The translations under genes were made by a program, and so were the position numbers. Source: Nephrocerus scutellatus (lineage: Eukaryota > Arthropoda > Insecta > Diptera > Pipunculidae). Taken from it: DNA of 64,000 nt. Location of the stretch: the NCBI GenBank assembly GCA_947095585.1, contig OX352764.1:9409001-9473000 (forward strand). The letters run 5' to 3'. The notes beneath the pieces were generated by a model. It did not search any database. It was not told the DNA's origin and saw only the letters and a list, made by a program, of their open reading frames with translations. Positions 25,010-37,070 of this stretch are shown here, piece by piece (within the stretch, counting starts at the first letter, position 1; each line of letters opens with the position of its first letter).

Positions 25010-25228
25010 GCAATCTATCTATCTAGGGTCAATACAGGTAAGGCTTCATTGAGCCATCAAAGGCTACTTAGTCTGTCAATACTCTACAAACCCAGGAATT
25101 AAGCCATATTATCCAAGCTACCTGTGTATAAGACAACCGTTATACTAGTACTTGCATATGGAGTGACCGAGAATTGGGTGCATAGCAAAAAGTACTCTCA
25201 CCTCATGGCAACGTTTTAGAGTAAAGTA
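25010..25228 (+). mobile_element. LINE RT thumb fragment
   Basis: Translation of the plus strand gives LSILYKP, then VYKTTVILVLAYGVTENWVH and LMATF(stop)SKVL. This matches the thumb of RTE-like LINEs (..LYKTxIxPVLxYGxETW...L..FERKVLR). It directly abuts the minus-strand family B element. Only about 70 codons remain. Confidence 0.5.
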
Positions 25229-25231
25229 TTA

Positions 25232-26235
25232 CCTGCACTATTATTTCATGAATTGCTTGTTGTAATGTGGGGCCTCCTATTTTAATAAGTTCCGCTGGGA
25301 TCCCATCTGATCCCGGGGCCTTTTTTTAGCCGATTTATCGCTCTGCTAACTTGGTGGCGGTAGCATAGTATGGTCTTCAGTCATTGGTGGAGCCTCCAAT
25401 TCCTCAGTTAGCTGGCAACTGAGCAACTCATGAAAGTGCTCTTCCCATCGCTCTAAGATGCCTTTGAGATCGGCGATCAGATTACCCTCTTTGTCTTTGC
25501 AGTTATATGCAACGCGGTGTATATTGCGTCATACCGCGAACTCTTTGGTAGAACTTCCGCTTCTGGTGCGGTCCTTGCTGTCTGCAAGTTCACGAACGAG
25601 ATTCTTCTCCCAGACTGCTTGCTTTCGCCGGTGCACTGTTTTTTCATATCTTCTGAGCTCTTTATATTCATCTTCGCGTGCACGCGTTCTATAAGATTTT
25701 TGCATTGCTCGGTACGCATCATTCTAAAGTTCAGTCGATAGCTTACATTCGTCATCGAACCAGGCGTTCCGATCTCTACGACTACAGCCTAAAATGGAGT
25801 CTGCAGTACTAATGACAGTATTTTTAAGGCGTTTTCATTTCTCTTGTACGCCCGACATCTCAGCCCCAGGACTTACTGTCCCTGCATTAAGGGCGAGTCC
25901 TATCGCTTGACCGTAGTTGTTTCTGGTATCTTCGTTGCGAAGGGCAGCTCTCGTTCTCTTCTGATGATGCAATCCGCGCTCGGAGCACCATACCAACAAG
26001 ATAGTGTTCCGAGTCGAAGTTTGAACTTCGGTACGTTCGTACCGTCATCCGGTTCGGGTTGTGGAGGCGGTCTATCAACACGTGGTCTATCTGGTTGCGA
26101 GTGGCTCCATCAGGAGATACCCAGGTGGCTTTGCTGATATATTTACGCGCAAACCTTGTACTTGCAACGACAATATTATTGCTTCCTGTCATATCTATGA
26201 CTCGTTGTCCATTGTCATCAGTGTTCTCGCGTACG
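25232..26235 (-). mobile_element. LINE family B, endonuclease C-terminus to RT fingers
   Basis: Reading downward from 26190, the frame shows WVSPDGATRNQIDHVLIDR and SSNFDSEHYLVGMVLRA, the final APE endonuclease motifs (NQIDHV and SDHxLV). The usual SDH appears as SEH. The linker follows (SVNFQTTRTAPEAEVL-like frame), then KGILERW near 25460 and PGSDGIPAEL at 25300. The catalytic RT motifs and the ATG tail are missing. It is the complementary half of the copy at 4498-5640, with a small overlap in the linker. Confidence 0.8.
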
Positions 26236-28204
26236 CTACTTCTTACTGAAGTTAATTTTCGTTTTGTCTGTTACGAAGCACCATAACTCAAACGTTTCGA
26301 AAAATTAAAAACTTCATCTAATAACCGGAAAAAAAACCGAAAACCGTGCAAACAAACGAACACATGTTTTATGGCGCCAAAGATTCATCCGCCAAAACTA
26401 TGTGAGAACAAACTGATAAGAGAACTATAAACTCTAAAATTTAAACTGCAAATAGACGGATAAAAATAAATACAAGTTATCCATATCATAAAATCAATCT
26501 CGGGGCATATTTCACAGTAAATTCCATGGTAAACCAGGTGAAGCGACTTGGTCAACACTGAGCTCCACCTTCAAGAGTGTTAATACGACCAAGCAAATAC
26601 CAACACACCAAAGTTACCCAACATTTACAAACAACTGGCAATGCCAAGCGCAAATAGTAAACAAAGAGCACCGGCAACAAACTCGTAGCTATTTGTTCCG
26701 TACTATTATTGAGACAATTTTAAACGGACGGACGGATCGTTATCATCATGGTTGGATTTTTATTTGCGTTAACTGACATCACACGAAAAACCAACTCTCA
26801 ATTGGACAACAACATAACATATAGCAGGAATGTTTGTATTGAACACTCACTGCTCTTATCAATCAGAAGCGCAAAAAGAAATCTCCAGAGAGTGGAAAAT
26901 TTTAAATCAAACATAAAGCGGGAAATGCATCCATCATAAGCCAACAGTGCAGGCGTGACAGCTAAACTCGAATTGATTTTTATTTTACATAAAAAAAATA
27001 TTGTCTTACTCATACTCGTATATGTATATCCTGTATTAATGACGAGGATAAGAACACTTTCGTCAGGCCTCCTGCACACTACTCAAGTCGTGCAAATTTA
27101 ACACCGCCAGGCGTGCCAGAACTTTGCAAAGATACTCGTATTCGAAGCACAAACGGAAGAAGATTATGTCGTCTATCTACAGCGGCTTTTTGATGTTTAA
27201 ATTTACCCAGTTGTCACAAGGTAAAAAGGTAAACACAGACATCACCTCTTTCAACACCAAACACTCTTGTTCCATGTCTTAATTTACGAACAGTCTTTGC
27301 ATTACGTGATAGTCGCCAAAATTATTGTTGTGGTGGAAGATGGGAGTAGAGTCAAATAAGAGAAGCTAGACAAATGTTTGCATCTCCAGACCACTTCTAT
27401 TCTGGCCAAATTTGAACATCTTACCTATCCTAACAATACAGAACATGTTTGAAAAGTCCAACAACAACAGAGTAAAAGTTGCATTTCAGCACATCTGTCA
27501 ATAAAGTTTCCATACACACATAGAAGTTGTTGTGGTCCTGGGACTAAATTTTAACTAATCCGGCAAAAACTTTAAACACTGAAATTTCCTATGTACGGCG
27601 ACAACTCCAGGATCTCAAGCAAGATGCAAATAGTAAATGGCTAAGACGAAAATTAACACTTTTTTAAGCCAATTAATGGGTTTTGAAAAGTTTCTTGACT
27701 TAAATAAGTAAACTTATCTCCCTTTTACCCTTTCAAGGATGATGACTGCTTTCGAAGTCGCCTGGCAAGAACCCATTTGGTTACTTCCAAAAAAGAATAT
27801 TATGTCATTACTTGGATTACAATGAATGCAGTTATATCGCCTGCGTCATCCACTTGCAATTGTGATTTACAACAACTACAATAATTATTATGCAATTATC
27901 TCCAATCGTGTAAGAACCTCTGAATCTAAACGAATGTCGTGCTAAGCTTTCTTTCTTTGCTAGCTATTGGTGGGCGGCACTCAAGTCGAAGATAATGAAA
28001 TAAACGAAATGAGAGAAGCCAAGCCAAGTCTTTTTAACCCAAGTAAATAACAATTAGATAAATATTACTTGTAGCCGCAATGAAAAAAATATGTAATATG
28101 TTGCAGCTATAGCTGGTAGTTACCGACAATATATTTTGCGAAAGATATTTAAAAAGTTTTAAGGACAGTTTACAGTGATCTTCAATATTTCGCATCAAAT
28201 GTGC
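26236..28204. other. unassigned AT-rich DNA
   Basis: I found no exon, RNA gene or shared repeat on either strand. Confidence 0.4.
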
Positions 28205-28892
28205 GTGATTGAACGTGGAGGTAGAGAAAGAGAGAGAGATAGCGGCAGAGAGAAAGAGGTATAAGAGTGAGAGGTAGAAGGGAGAGGTAGAATAGAGAGA
28301 GAGAGAGAGGTAGAATGGAGAGAGATATAGGTACATACAGAGAGATACATAAAGAGGGAGAGATGCAGAGAGAGAGAGGTAAAGAGGTATTTACAGACAT
28401 GGAGGTATGTACACAGAGAGGTATATACACACACAGAGAGAGAGAGAGGTGTACAGAAGGACAGAGTTATAGAGATATGGAGAAATATAGAGAGAGAAGT
28501 ATTGGAGAGAGAGAGAGAGAGAGGAAGAGGTATAAGAGTGAGAAGTAGAAGGGAGAGGTAGAAGAGAGAGAGGGGTAGCGACAGAGAGAAAGAGGTTTAA
28601 GAGTGATAGGTAGAATAGAGAGAGATAGAGGTACATACAGAGAGATATATAAAGATGGAGAGATACACAAAGAGAGAGAGAGAGGTAAAGAGGCATATAC
28701 AGACGTGGAGATATATACACACACACAGAGAGAGAGAGGTGTACAGAAGGACAGAGCTATAGATATAGAGCGCTTTATAGAGAGAGAAGTATTAGAGAGA
28801 GACAGAAAGACAGTGAGCAGAGACAAAGAGAAAAAATGGACATAGAGACAGATAGACATAGAGACATAGACATAGAGACAAAGAGACATAGA
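28205..28892. repeat. GA-rich purine tract with internal ~290-300 bp duplication
   Basis: The plus strand is almost all purine over nearly 690 bases, with long GAGAGA runs broken by 'ggtagaa' and short 'acacac' inserts. The phrase 'gtacatacagagagata' recurs at 28331 and 28631, and 'gtacagaaggacagag' at 28451 and 28741. An older block of about 290-300 bases was therefore tandemly duplicated. GAGA runs are binding targets for GAGA factor in flies and can form triplex DNA. Whether that happens here is unknown. Confidence 0.85.
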
Positions 28893-30404
28893 GCGCGTTT
28901 AAATTCAGCTGTCTAATATTTTATTGCTGGTAAGAAATTTGAAAACATTTGAAGGATAGTATGTACGAAAGCCAACATTGCTTTGATACTGGTAGAGCCA
29001 GCTCTTGCCTAGGCCAATTACTTTTCAGCTCGCCCTCATAGCTATCCCACATCCATCATATAAACACCTCATAACCGTCCTATCAATGTCGCATAACAAT
29101 CCTATAATAATCCTCTAGTCAACCTATAACCCTCACTTCATCCTATAAAGATGCCATAATCATGCTTAAATATAATAACAAAATAACCATTTTATAGTCA
29201 TCTTTCAATCATCATCTATCATCATATAGACATCCCCTTCCTATTATCCTTAAGATAACATAAAATTGTATGTCAAGTAAAACTTGATGTCCAAGCAATT
29301 TATGTACCAAACTTTAACTACCAAAGTTATAGACAATCAAACAAACAAGCAACAAAAAGTAGGAATTTCCACTTGTGCTGTCCTCTCAACTGTCACAACA
29401 CACTTTAAAAAAATTAATATACCTTTATAGCTTTACTAACTTACAATAATTACAAATTATATTATTATTGGCATAATGTAATGATGTGCTGTTTTGGCCA
29501 GGAAACTACATCAAAACAATTTGTAATATAAAATTACAGAAAACTCCGTTTGTTCAATGAATGAATTGGATGCTTATTATCGTTCAATGATATTCTAAAA
29601 GTAGTCATACAACCAACCAACCAGTTAGCTATAGCTAGCAAAAAAAAAACACTGTAATTTAAATCGACAAAGTTATAGATAGGAAGAGGAACAAATACCA
29701 TCCAGCTGAGTGAGAATATTCTTTCTGAAAAGATGGTAAAGCAATTACGATGTGAAATACGATATGCCGGATAAATGGCAACTACACGATGTATATACGA
29801 TGCGGCTTGCGATATGAATCTTTGTTGGAAGTATAATTAATTTTAATCTGCTAGGTGTAATTAAATGTAATATTATTATGGTTTAGCACAGTAATAAGAG
29901 AAGGCTTTTGCTGTAATATACCCGTAGCTGCCTGATGTTACCCACTGTACATTTTAACCTGTGTATTTCTATACTATATGACCGTGCGCCATGCGTTCTG
30001 CAACGACAGTTTTTGTATTTTAATGACATTGTAGTTGATGTTGTTAATACCTACAACCCGCTGCCAACTTTGAATGTGGCGGTAAATTGATAATTTCCTT
30101 TTATCGAGCGTTAACAAGAATGAGTAAACTTGTCTCGTAGATGCATGTAATTGGCACCTCACTGTTTAACCACTATGGGAAAATTTGTACAGTGTGTTCA
30201 CATGAACAAGCCTACTAATAATTGCGAGTAATATTATTCAAAAAAAAAATGTATATTACTTAACAGCACTATTAAAATGACTTAATTCTATAAATAACAA
30301 AGCTATTTGTGGAACAGTAGAGGTCGTTGGAGACTAGAGGTAAACGAATGTAAGATCTTCCGTCTTTCAAGTAATTTCGATTTGGATTTAGTGATTATTT
30401 TGAT
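28893..30404. other. unassigned DNA, with a cryptic minisatellite at 29045-29255
   Basis: Region 29045-29255 repeats a loose 'atcctataa' or 'cataacaatcc' motif with a spacing of roughly 12-18 bases. It looks like a decayed minisatellite next to the GA-rich block. The remaining sequence to 30404 is AT-rich and unassigned. Confidence 0.45.
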
Positions 30405-30545
30405 ACACGCGTCACAAATTACGCCATCGAAAGCCGAGGGTTAACCAATTGTTTAAAAACAAGTCCCATCAAATTCTAACTGGTAGAAGCCGAGATATAC
30501 GAGTGGACAAACTGACACACGCACAATTAACAAATTTTCCTGTCT
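30405..30545 (+). mobile_element. DINE-1/HINE-like element, copy 1 (partial)
   Basis: The core begins 'acgcgtcacaaattacgcca' and continues through 'accaattgttt', 'tggtagaagccgagatatac' and 'gagtggacaaactgac', then a short 'cacacgcacaa' tract. The same core occurs at 39545, 46634 and 50751. The 3' block with 'cgcccctcgggct' is not present. A family A LINE starts within about 20 bases. Confidence 0.6.
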
Positions 30546-30559
30546 TCTTTCCTGTCTTG

Positions 30560-32175
30560 TAAAAGATAAATTTCTCTGTGAGTAAGTCCTACTTCCACCT
30601 CCTCGTGGTGCCATCTGTTGTGAACGGAAGAGGGCATATGGCGAGCATCCTGCGCCACAAAACAGGATAAGAGCCGGTTGGTCTGTGGCCCAGCTAGCCG
30701 CAACCGTAAAAAACCCAGTACGGATACGGGTGGATATTTTGTTGACAACCTTTAGCTATCGTACACGGACAACGATCGGTTTCTTGAACGTTAAGACCCT
30801 CCTTAACTCACTCCAGGAAGGAGTGCTTAACCAATTAGACGATGGTGATATAATCTCTGTAATATAGAGAGATATAGTGGGAAAAATATCAATTTCCCCA
30901 AGAGTGGAAAAGAGGGATGATCGTCAAGCTTCCAAAAAAAGGGAAATCTGATGGAATGTGGAAACTGGAGAGGTATATGCGTTTTATAGGGCATAGCCAA
31001 GATAATAGCTAGAATCATATTAGAACACGTAAAGGAGTATTTAAATTCAACTCTCGACATCGAACAGGCAGACTTTCGCTCTGGATCCTCTTGCATCGAT
31101 CACATAAGCACCTTGCGGATCATAATAGAACAATGCGTCGAGAACAGATCTCCCGTTCATCTACTGTTCATCGACTTCGAGAAGGCTTTTGACAGCTTAA
31201 ATCGAGATGCTTTCTGGTTGGCCCTGCGCAGGAGGGGTATCCCAGAAAAACTTATAGCTCTTATCAAAGCACACGACGGTAAGGTGTCCGAGGAATTTGA
31301 AGTCGAAAGTGGAGTACGTCAGAGGTGGATACTATCACCGCTTTTATTCCTGGTGGTCATGTACTCCGTGTAGCACTGACGGGAATAATGGAATTCGATG
31401 GACTATAACAACTTACCTTAAATACCTGACGATGTTTGCCGTCTCTCACATCGGATAGCCTTCATATGATGGCCAAAAATCTAGAAACCGCAGGAAGCAA
31501 AGTGGGGCTTAAGATAAACACTGCCAAAATAAAAGCCCTGAACACTTTTAACACCAGCTCTCAACTCAACATTGCTGGACAGGTAGTTGACAACTTTCTA
31601 TACCTAGGAAGTATGGTCTCAGCTAAACGCGGTGGCACCGAACTGGATATGTGCAGCAAAATCGGGAAAGCAAGGACTGCGTTCGGAATGCTATCGAAAG
31701 TCTGGAGAAACAATGTTTTCAGCTTAAGAACGAAGCTTCGACTGTCGAATCAGTACTGTTGTATGGGTGCAGAACACTATTACGCGCAAGCTGAAATCTT
31801 TCGTAAACAAATGCCTACGTATCATCTTGAGGATCTTCTGGTCCAATCGTATATCCAACGACGAACTTCATCGGAGAACGGGCCAAGAACCTATAGACGT
31901 TATTGTGCGAAGGAGAAAGTGGCAGTGGATTGAACATGCACTACGGCACGACGACAACTCCAATGCGAAATATGGCATGTAGTGGAACCCGTTCACCCAG
32001 GCAGGTAGAACAGCGGGACGCTCTAGCAGAACGTGGCGCAGGACAACCGAGGAGGAAGCAAATTCCTTGGAGGCAGCTGAAACGCGTTGCAGAAAACAGA
32101 ATAAAATGGCGCGTAGGCGTTTTTGACGCCCAATGCCCATCGAGGGGTGAAAGGATTTAGGAAGAAGAAGAAGAC
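30560..32175 (+). mobile_element. LINE family A, copy C: endonuclease mostly deleted, RT retained
   Basis: The 5' part (30590-30870) shows TFSYRTRTTIGFLNVKTLLN, the start of the APE endonuclease, with leucine where tryptophan of the WNVR motif is expected. The sequence then jumps to the RT: GRYMRFI-like fingers, LLFIDFEKAFDSLN (motif A, 31160-31200), and GVRQRWILSP (motif B, arginine replacing glycine). Motif C survives only as a PDD after a shift near 31430. The thumb is good (MMAKNLETAGSKVGLKIN, LYLGSMVSAKRGGTELD). The basic C-terminus has RKWQWIEHALRHDD and GRSSRTWRRTTEEE in shifted frames. The tail is a short GAA repeat at 32160-32173. The element is 5'-near-complete but internally deleted. 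Confidence 0.82.
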
Positions 32176-33989
32176 ATTGAGTGTATTGAAAGGAAAACAA
32201 AGTAATTGACACCAGATTGATCGGGCAAAGTCTACTTGAAACCTTTAAACAAAACCGCACCTATAGGATAACCCTGCGTCGATCTATTAAATTGAAAATT
32301 TTCAATCAAGTTTCTAAATATCCCAAAATCGTACATTCAAATAGTTATATACCAAGTAGTTTAATCAGCAAAAAGTCATCTGTCAGCGTTTGGCAATAAA
32401 ATTGTAAAAGATATACATTTAATGTATGCATCAGTAATACATCCATAGGACACCACCACATCATAAGAGTACTATATTAAAAGGGGACAAACAACAACAG
32501 CAAAGAAGAAAAGTAATAAAACAAAAAATAATCGCTAACTGCTAAACGAAGTGTTAAAATAATCAATCGAACGAAACCGTCACGCATTAAAACGCTTTAT
32601 CAGCAACTACAGCAGAACCAAACCAACTAACGAGGCGCAGCAGAAGCGGGCTGCAGTGTTTCTTTGTTTGCTCGACAAAAGTCGCTGATGACGAGGAAAA
32701 AAAATTAAAGAAGAGTCACACATCCATATTCGTATGTACGAAACTCAGAAGAAGTTTTAAGAATATCGAAGAACGACAGACAAGAACGATATCGACGACT
32801 ATGGAGCCAAGAAAAATAGGAGCCAGAAATAAAGTTGCACCCCAGCGCGCGATTTATTCAAGAATCGCAGTTGGTCGGACGATCGGTCGTACACACATAA
32901 CGCAAGCCAATGAGCAGCGCGCCGGAAGAGGCAGCATCGCATCGTGCAGCACAAAAACTCCTGGCTTATCCAATTTGAATTCCGAATAATCACCATCACT
33001 CGAAATGGCTGCGTTACTCTATAAATATCTCAGGACGGCGGGGCGGCAGAACGACCGCGTTCCCCTAGCTCTAGCTTCAGTGCAATTTCATTTGTTTATA
33101 ATTTATCCCGCGTTTGCGCTCCCTATTGGGGAATGCGTTCAAGCGCACCACACAGCATACGTTCGCCGTTTGCACTTTTAGTGATCTTGGATCGTTTTTT
33201 TTAAAAAAAAAAATTTTGTTTTTGATTTTTTTTTTTTCGCAAAACGGATAAAGCAGCACAATACAAAAAACAAATAACAACTTCATCTTCGTTGCAGTTG
33301 CAGTATTGCGACTTGTGCGTTACATAGTAGGCAGGCAGGCAGTAGGCACACAAAGAACCCAACCGAACACTATAATCATCACCAACTTAGACTCTAGAGA
33401 GCAGTGCACTGCACTTCGCCGCCCAGAGCCCAGACGCATATCGTCCGGAGTTTGTTGAACGATCGCATCCATCAGTCATTGTGTGTTGGGTGGTGTAATT
33501 ATTGTTTTATCGCTTTACAGTAACATTTCAATATATTCATGTCCATGTGTGTGTGTGTGTGTAATGATTAGTTATTCTCAGCTTGTTGATAGCTGCCATA
33601 AGGCAGCAGCTTATTGGTTTTTTTCTCGTGTCTGCTTGGTAATGATTTCTGATTAACTTAGTTAGCATTGTCATAAAAATGGGAGAAATTACCAAGAATC
33701 TCATTTCCACGTTTGAGCCGAGAACAACTTCATGCGCTGAGCATGAAATTACAAAGTTTCCATCCATGGCACTGTTAACGAAATCTTTTTTTAGTGCCCT
33801 GTATAAGTGCTTTAGATAAGCATTTTTTCAAGAATTTTCCAAAACTATGTAGTATCAAAAAAAAAAAAACATTAATCTGGGAATCCTGCTGAATCTCAAA
33901 TAAAGGGTTTTCCAGTTTGAATCTTTAAGATTTGGATCTATGTTAGGTCAGCGGTCAGCCATCAGCAGAATAGGGGGAATAACACAAAA
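32176..33989. other. unassigned DNA with a GC-rich patch
   Basis: No coding exon was recognised. Segment 33030-33180 stands out as GC- and CpG-rich ('ggacggcggggcggcagaac') just after a TATAAATA at 33020-33027, and 33380-33480 is also GC-richer than average. An initiator-like 'atcagtcattg' lies at about 33472, but the spacing to any TATA box is wrong. A (GT)n run lies at 33546-33562. This is a possible but unproven promoter. Confidence 0.35.
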
Positions 33990-34859
33990 TGCATCAGAAT
34001 TGCAAGTGGCCGTAAATATCTCTGACTGGGTGGAAGTACGAGCAAACCTCCACGTAGTGGCCGGTGGTAATTTTCCTCCAATACAGGAAAAGCTGAATTA
34101 TCAGGCTAGTCCCTTTAAAGTAAGGTTAAAGGCGAGGCCAATAACCTCACCCGTAAAAAATTATTATTACGGAACCTAAAATCAGCCTTGAATACACTGA
34201 TAAACGACGACGACCACGGTAACGAAAACTGCTAAACGTTTTAAGAATTTTCTCATGGAACGTACGCTCACTGCACAGCAACTGACCGATACCCTGTCCA
34301 CAATATAAGGCTTACATAACAGCAATCCAGGAGATGCGGTTGACAGGGAATGGTGTCTTACAAAATCAGAATATAACATATATTACAGCTGTCATGCAAG
34401 ACATCATGTTCTCGGGGTGGGGTTTCTGGTCAGCCACCGTTATCAACTTTAAAGCAATAAATGAACGGCTATGCACACTTCGCGTGCGGGACAGATTTAA
34501 AAACATAAGCGAATCAGATTCGAGTCAATACGGCTGCCATTCGCAACGAAGAGGCCAGGAACAACTACGGTCAAGCGATGGGACTCGCCCTATCCCAGGG
34601 AGAGTAAGTCCTGGGGTTGAGATATCGGAGTAAAAGACAAATGGACACGCCTTAAGAATAATGTCAAAAGTTCGAAAAGTCGAAAGTTCTACCAAAGAGT
34701 CCGCGGTATTTCGCAATATACACCGCGTTGCACACTGCAAAGACAAAGAGGGTAATTTGATCGCCGATCTCAAAGGCATCTTAGAGCGATGGGAACAGCA
34801 CTTTCATGAGTTGATAAATGGAACTGAGGAATTGGAGGCTCCACCAATTACCGAAGACC
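33990..34859 (+). mobile_element. LINE family B, 5' part (interrupted by a nested LINE)
   Basis: The 5' UTR (33990-34200) matches the minus-strand copy at 58020-57830, sharing 'aacctccacgt', 'taattttcctccaat', 'aggaaaagctgaat' and 'cgacgacgaccacgg'. The endonuclease start (ILxWNVRSLHS, then ITAIQEMRLTGN) is at 34235-34345. An internal deletion joins it near 34500 to the linker containing ESDSSQYGCHSQRR. The frame continues in KDKEGNLIADLKGILERW (34740-34795) and EELEAPPI before breaking at 34859, where another LINE is inserted. The element resumes at 35829. Confidence 0.8.
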
Positions 34860-35828
34860 TAAGGTAGGTAGGTAGGTAGAGTGGTGGTCTACGCTGTGCT
34901 TACGAGGTCCTCAGTTAGCGCTAGTGTGCGCCATTTTGATGCTACAAAACTCGAGGGATCTATCATTGATAATGACATGGTTTAAATCCAGCCTGTAGCG
35001 TTCGGGTATGATATCAAGTCGATGACCCTGTAATGTGAGAGCTCTTTCAGGTCGTAAAAAAATGGTTTACCTAAAATGGGGTGTCTTGACTCTGCTAGGG
35101 CCGGACAACTGCAGAGGAAGTGTATGAGAGTTTCTTTCTCATTTTCATCTTTGCAACTTCGGCAGAAGTTGTCGTGCGGTATACCCAACTTTAGCAGCAT
35201 GACTGCCACAACACTGGCAATATCCTTTCGGGTTCTGGATAACAACTAGGTGGTTTTCTTTTTGCTGTAGGATGTCCATATTGATCTTGATATGGCGCAG
35301 TTCGACAGACTGCTTCACCTGAGCTGTGACTTAGTATTAAAGACGGAGAGAATTTGTTCCTTGACTGAGCTCATTGGAGAGCTAACCTTGTCCATAAAGC
35401 CAGTGTCCATAGCGACGCCCAACTTAGTCAATTCGTCCGCCCTCTCATTACCCTCTATATTACTGTGCCTCGGCACCTATACTATGGTGATGTCCAGGAA
35501 TTGACTGATCGAGGCCAATTCTTCTTGGCAATGTTGTACTAGTTTCGAGTTTATTGTGGTCTCATAAATCGCCCTTATGGCAGATTGGCTATCGACACAA
35601 ATATCAACCCTTGCGATTTGTGCGTTTCTGAGCCTTAATGCTCTACAGGCATCCCTAAATGCTAGAATCTCAGCCTGAAAGATGATTGCCGAATCGGGTA
35701 GCTTGAATGACCTTGACAGATTTAGATCATCCGAGAAGATACCTGCACCGACCATCTTTGGTTGAAGACCCCATTTCCTTCCGATGGTTTTGCTGCTGGC
35801 ATAGAAGGTCACGCATGCTTTGTTAGCC
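34860..35828 (-). mobile_element. RNase H-bearing LINE nested in family B
   Basis: On the minus strand this insert begins with the RT thumb end (FYASSKTIGRKWGLQPKMVG), then RNase H: AGIFSDD, FQAEILAFRDA (catalytic Glu) and VDICVDSQSAIRAI (Asp). After a frameshift comes VPRHSNIEGNERADEL, which ends the domain. The C-terminus has FCRSCKDENEKETLIHFL and CSCPALAES, the zinc-knuckle-like CxxC...H...C of I/LOA-type elements. The 3' end is a run of CTAC repeats at about 34861-34879 (GGTA on the plus strand). The element is 5' truncated. It splits family B between 'gaagacc' (34853-34859) and 'atactatgctg' (35829), with no more than a 2-base duplication. Confidence 0.82.
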
Positions 35829-35915
35829 ATACTATGCTGCCGCCACCAAGCATAGACGAAGTTAGCAGAGCGATAAATCGGCTCAAAAATAATAAGGGCC
35901 CGGGATCAGATGGGG
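35829..35915 (+). mobile_element. LINE family B, continuation after nested insert
   Basis: The segment encodes MLPPPSIDEVSRAINRLKNN followed by GPGSDGV, exactly the block that follows EELEAPPM in the uninterrupted copy at 4498-5640. It then ends abruptly, with no RT core. It pairs with 33990-34859 as one element. Confidence 0.85.
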
Positions 35916-36454
35916 TTTATAACTATAGTTGCTTAAAGCCACTATAGCAAATCTGTGATCAATGGTCAATAAGCTTCAGAGTCAACTTAACCTTTCAAGG
36001 ATGTAAGCCAAGAACTTCCCGCAAAATAAACAATGTTTGAGTAATGCCTAGTTGCTAAGATTACTGAGGAATTGGTAACTCACGAACTACATGCCTTTCT
36101 TTTCAACGTTAGACGATAAATTTGCTCTTTTCCTAAAGGACGGTTTTTTAGCCGCACAGTTTACGAAGTGCACGAAAACTTTGAATATACATTTGTACGC
36201 GTTGTTTGATTGTGTTTTTTCTCATTAGAAGACAATATATTAAAAGACTACATGTTAATATATTGCCACAGCAGAATATTGATCGAGCAACCCTATTATG
36301 AAACTCTTCATAACAAATGAATATAAATACCTAATTAATGAACAAAACTTAATGTTCTTGTACTTCAAATGGGATTAAAAACATAAATAGCTAAACTGAC
36401 TGGCATCATGTCAATTACATACACATAAATATCCTGTTGAATACTGAAATACCA
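35916..36454. other. unassigned AT-rich DNA
   Basis: Nothing recognisable on either strand. Confidence 0.4.
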
Positions 36455-36720
36455 TATCCAGCAGGATGCCCTAGCCAAGCAAGGCGCAAATGTAATATCG
36501 TTACATGATCAACTGAAAATAAACCGAGTGTCAGAGGTGGTATACTATATGGCATTGCTTATTCCTTTACTTTGCCACAAAGAAGAGATACGCATTCAAC
36601 CTAAGCCCTGTCATATCATCACTCCTCAAATACTCGTATTATGTGAACTTCTTCTCCAGAAAATTAAAAAACTTGCCAACATAGAGGCATGGCAAGCAGC
36701 AACATATTCGTTGCGGTAAT
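36455..36720 (+). mobile_element. possible LINE RNase H tail
   Basis: The open frame begins with QQDALAKQGANVISL, resembling the last RNase H motif (GNExADxLAKxGA) of LINE elements. The rest shows no second confirming motif. It could be chance. Confidence 0.3.
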
Positions 36721-37070
36721 AAATTTTCAAATTAGAAAATCGCACTGAAAATAAAATTTCCATTTCCTTTTTGTGGGTTTTTTTTTCTGTATCAGATTAA
36801 CAAGCAACTCTTACCCGCTGTTTCCACATAAAATTACAATAATGCAGCAATATATTTGCTTGCATTCTTGTTTGCTTTGCTTGTGTAGAGTTATCGCTGA
36901 AACCGTACGGGAAACGAGAAAAATTAAAGAACGAATTTAGAGCGTATGTAATTGCATTTGAGAAAACATATTTTCTTGGTGCGTCTGTATGATATGGTGA
37001 TATGTGCTCTAAATATTGAGTGTTGTAGTGCAATAGTTGTGGTTTCGCCATTTTTTAACCGCGTCCGCAT
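36721..37070. other. unassigned DNA before the 12-bp array
   Basis: AT-rich sequence with no recognised coding signal or shared repeat. Confidence 0.4.

Noticed and set aside
25844..26286. Plus-strand open frames of about 60-100 residues
   Set aside because: Antisense to the family B endonuclease, which carries the NQIDHV motif on the minus strand.
28034..28889. Several overlapping open frames rich in Arg/Glu or Leu/Ser
   Set aside because: Translation of the GA-rich tract. No codon structure or domain is present.
33020..33030. TATA box with initiator forming a core promoter
   Set aside because: The nearest initiator-like sequences lie about 10 or 54 bases away rather than 25-30, so I did not annotate a promoter.
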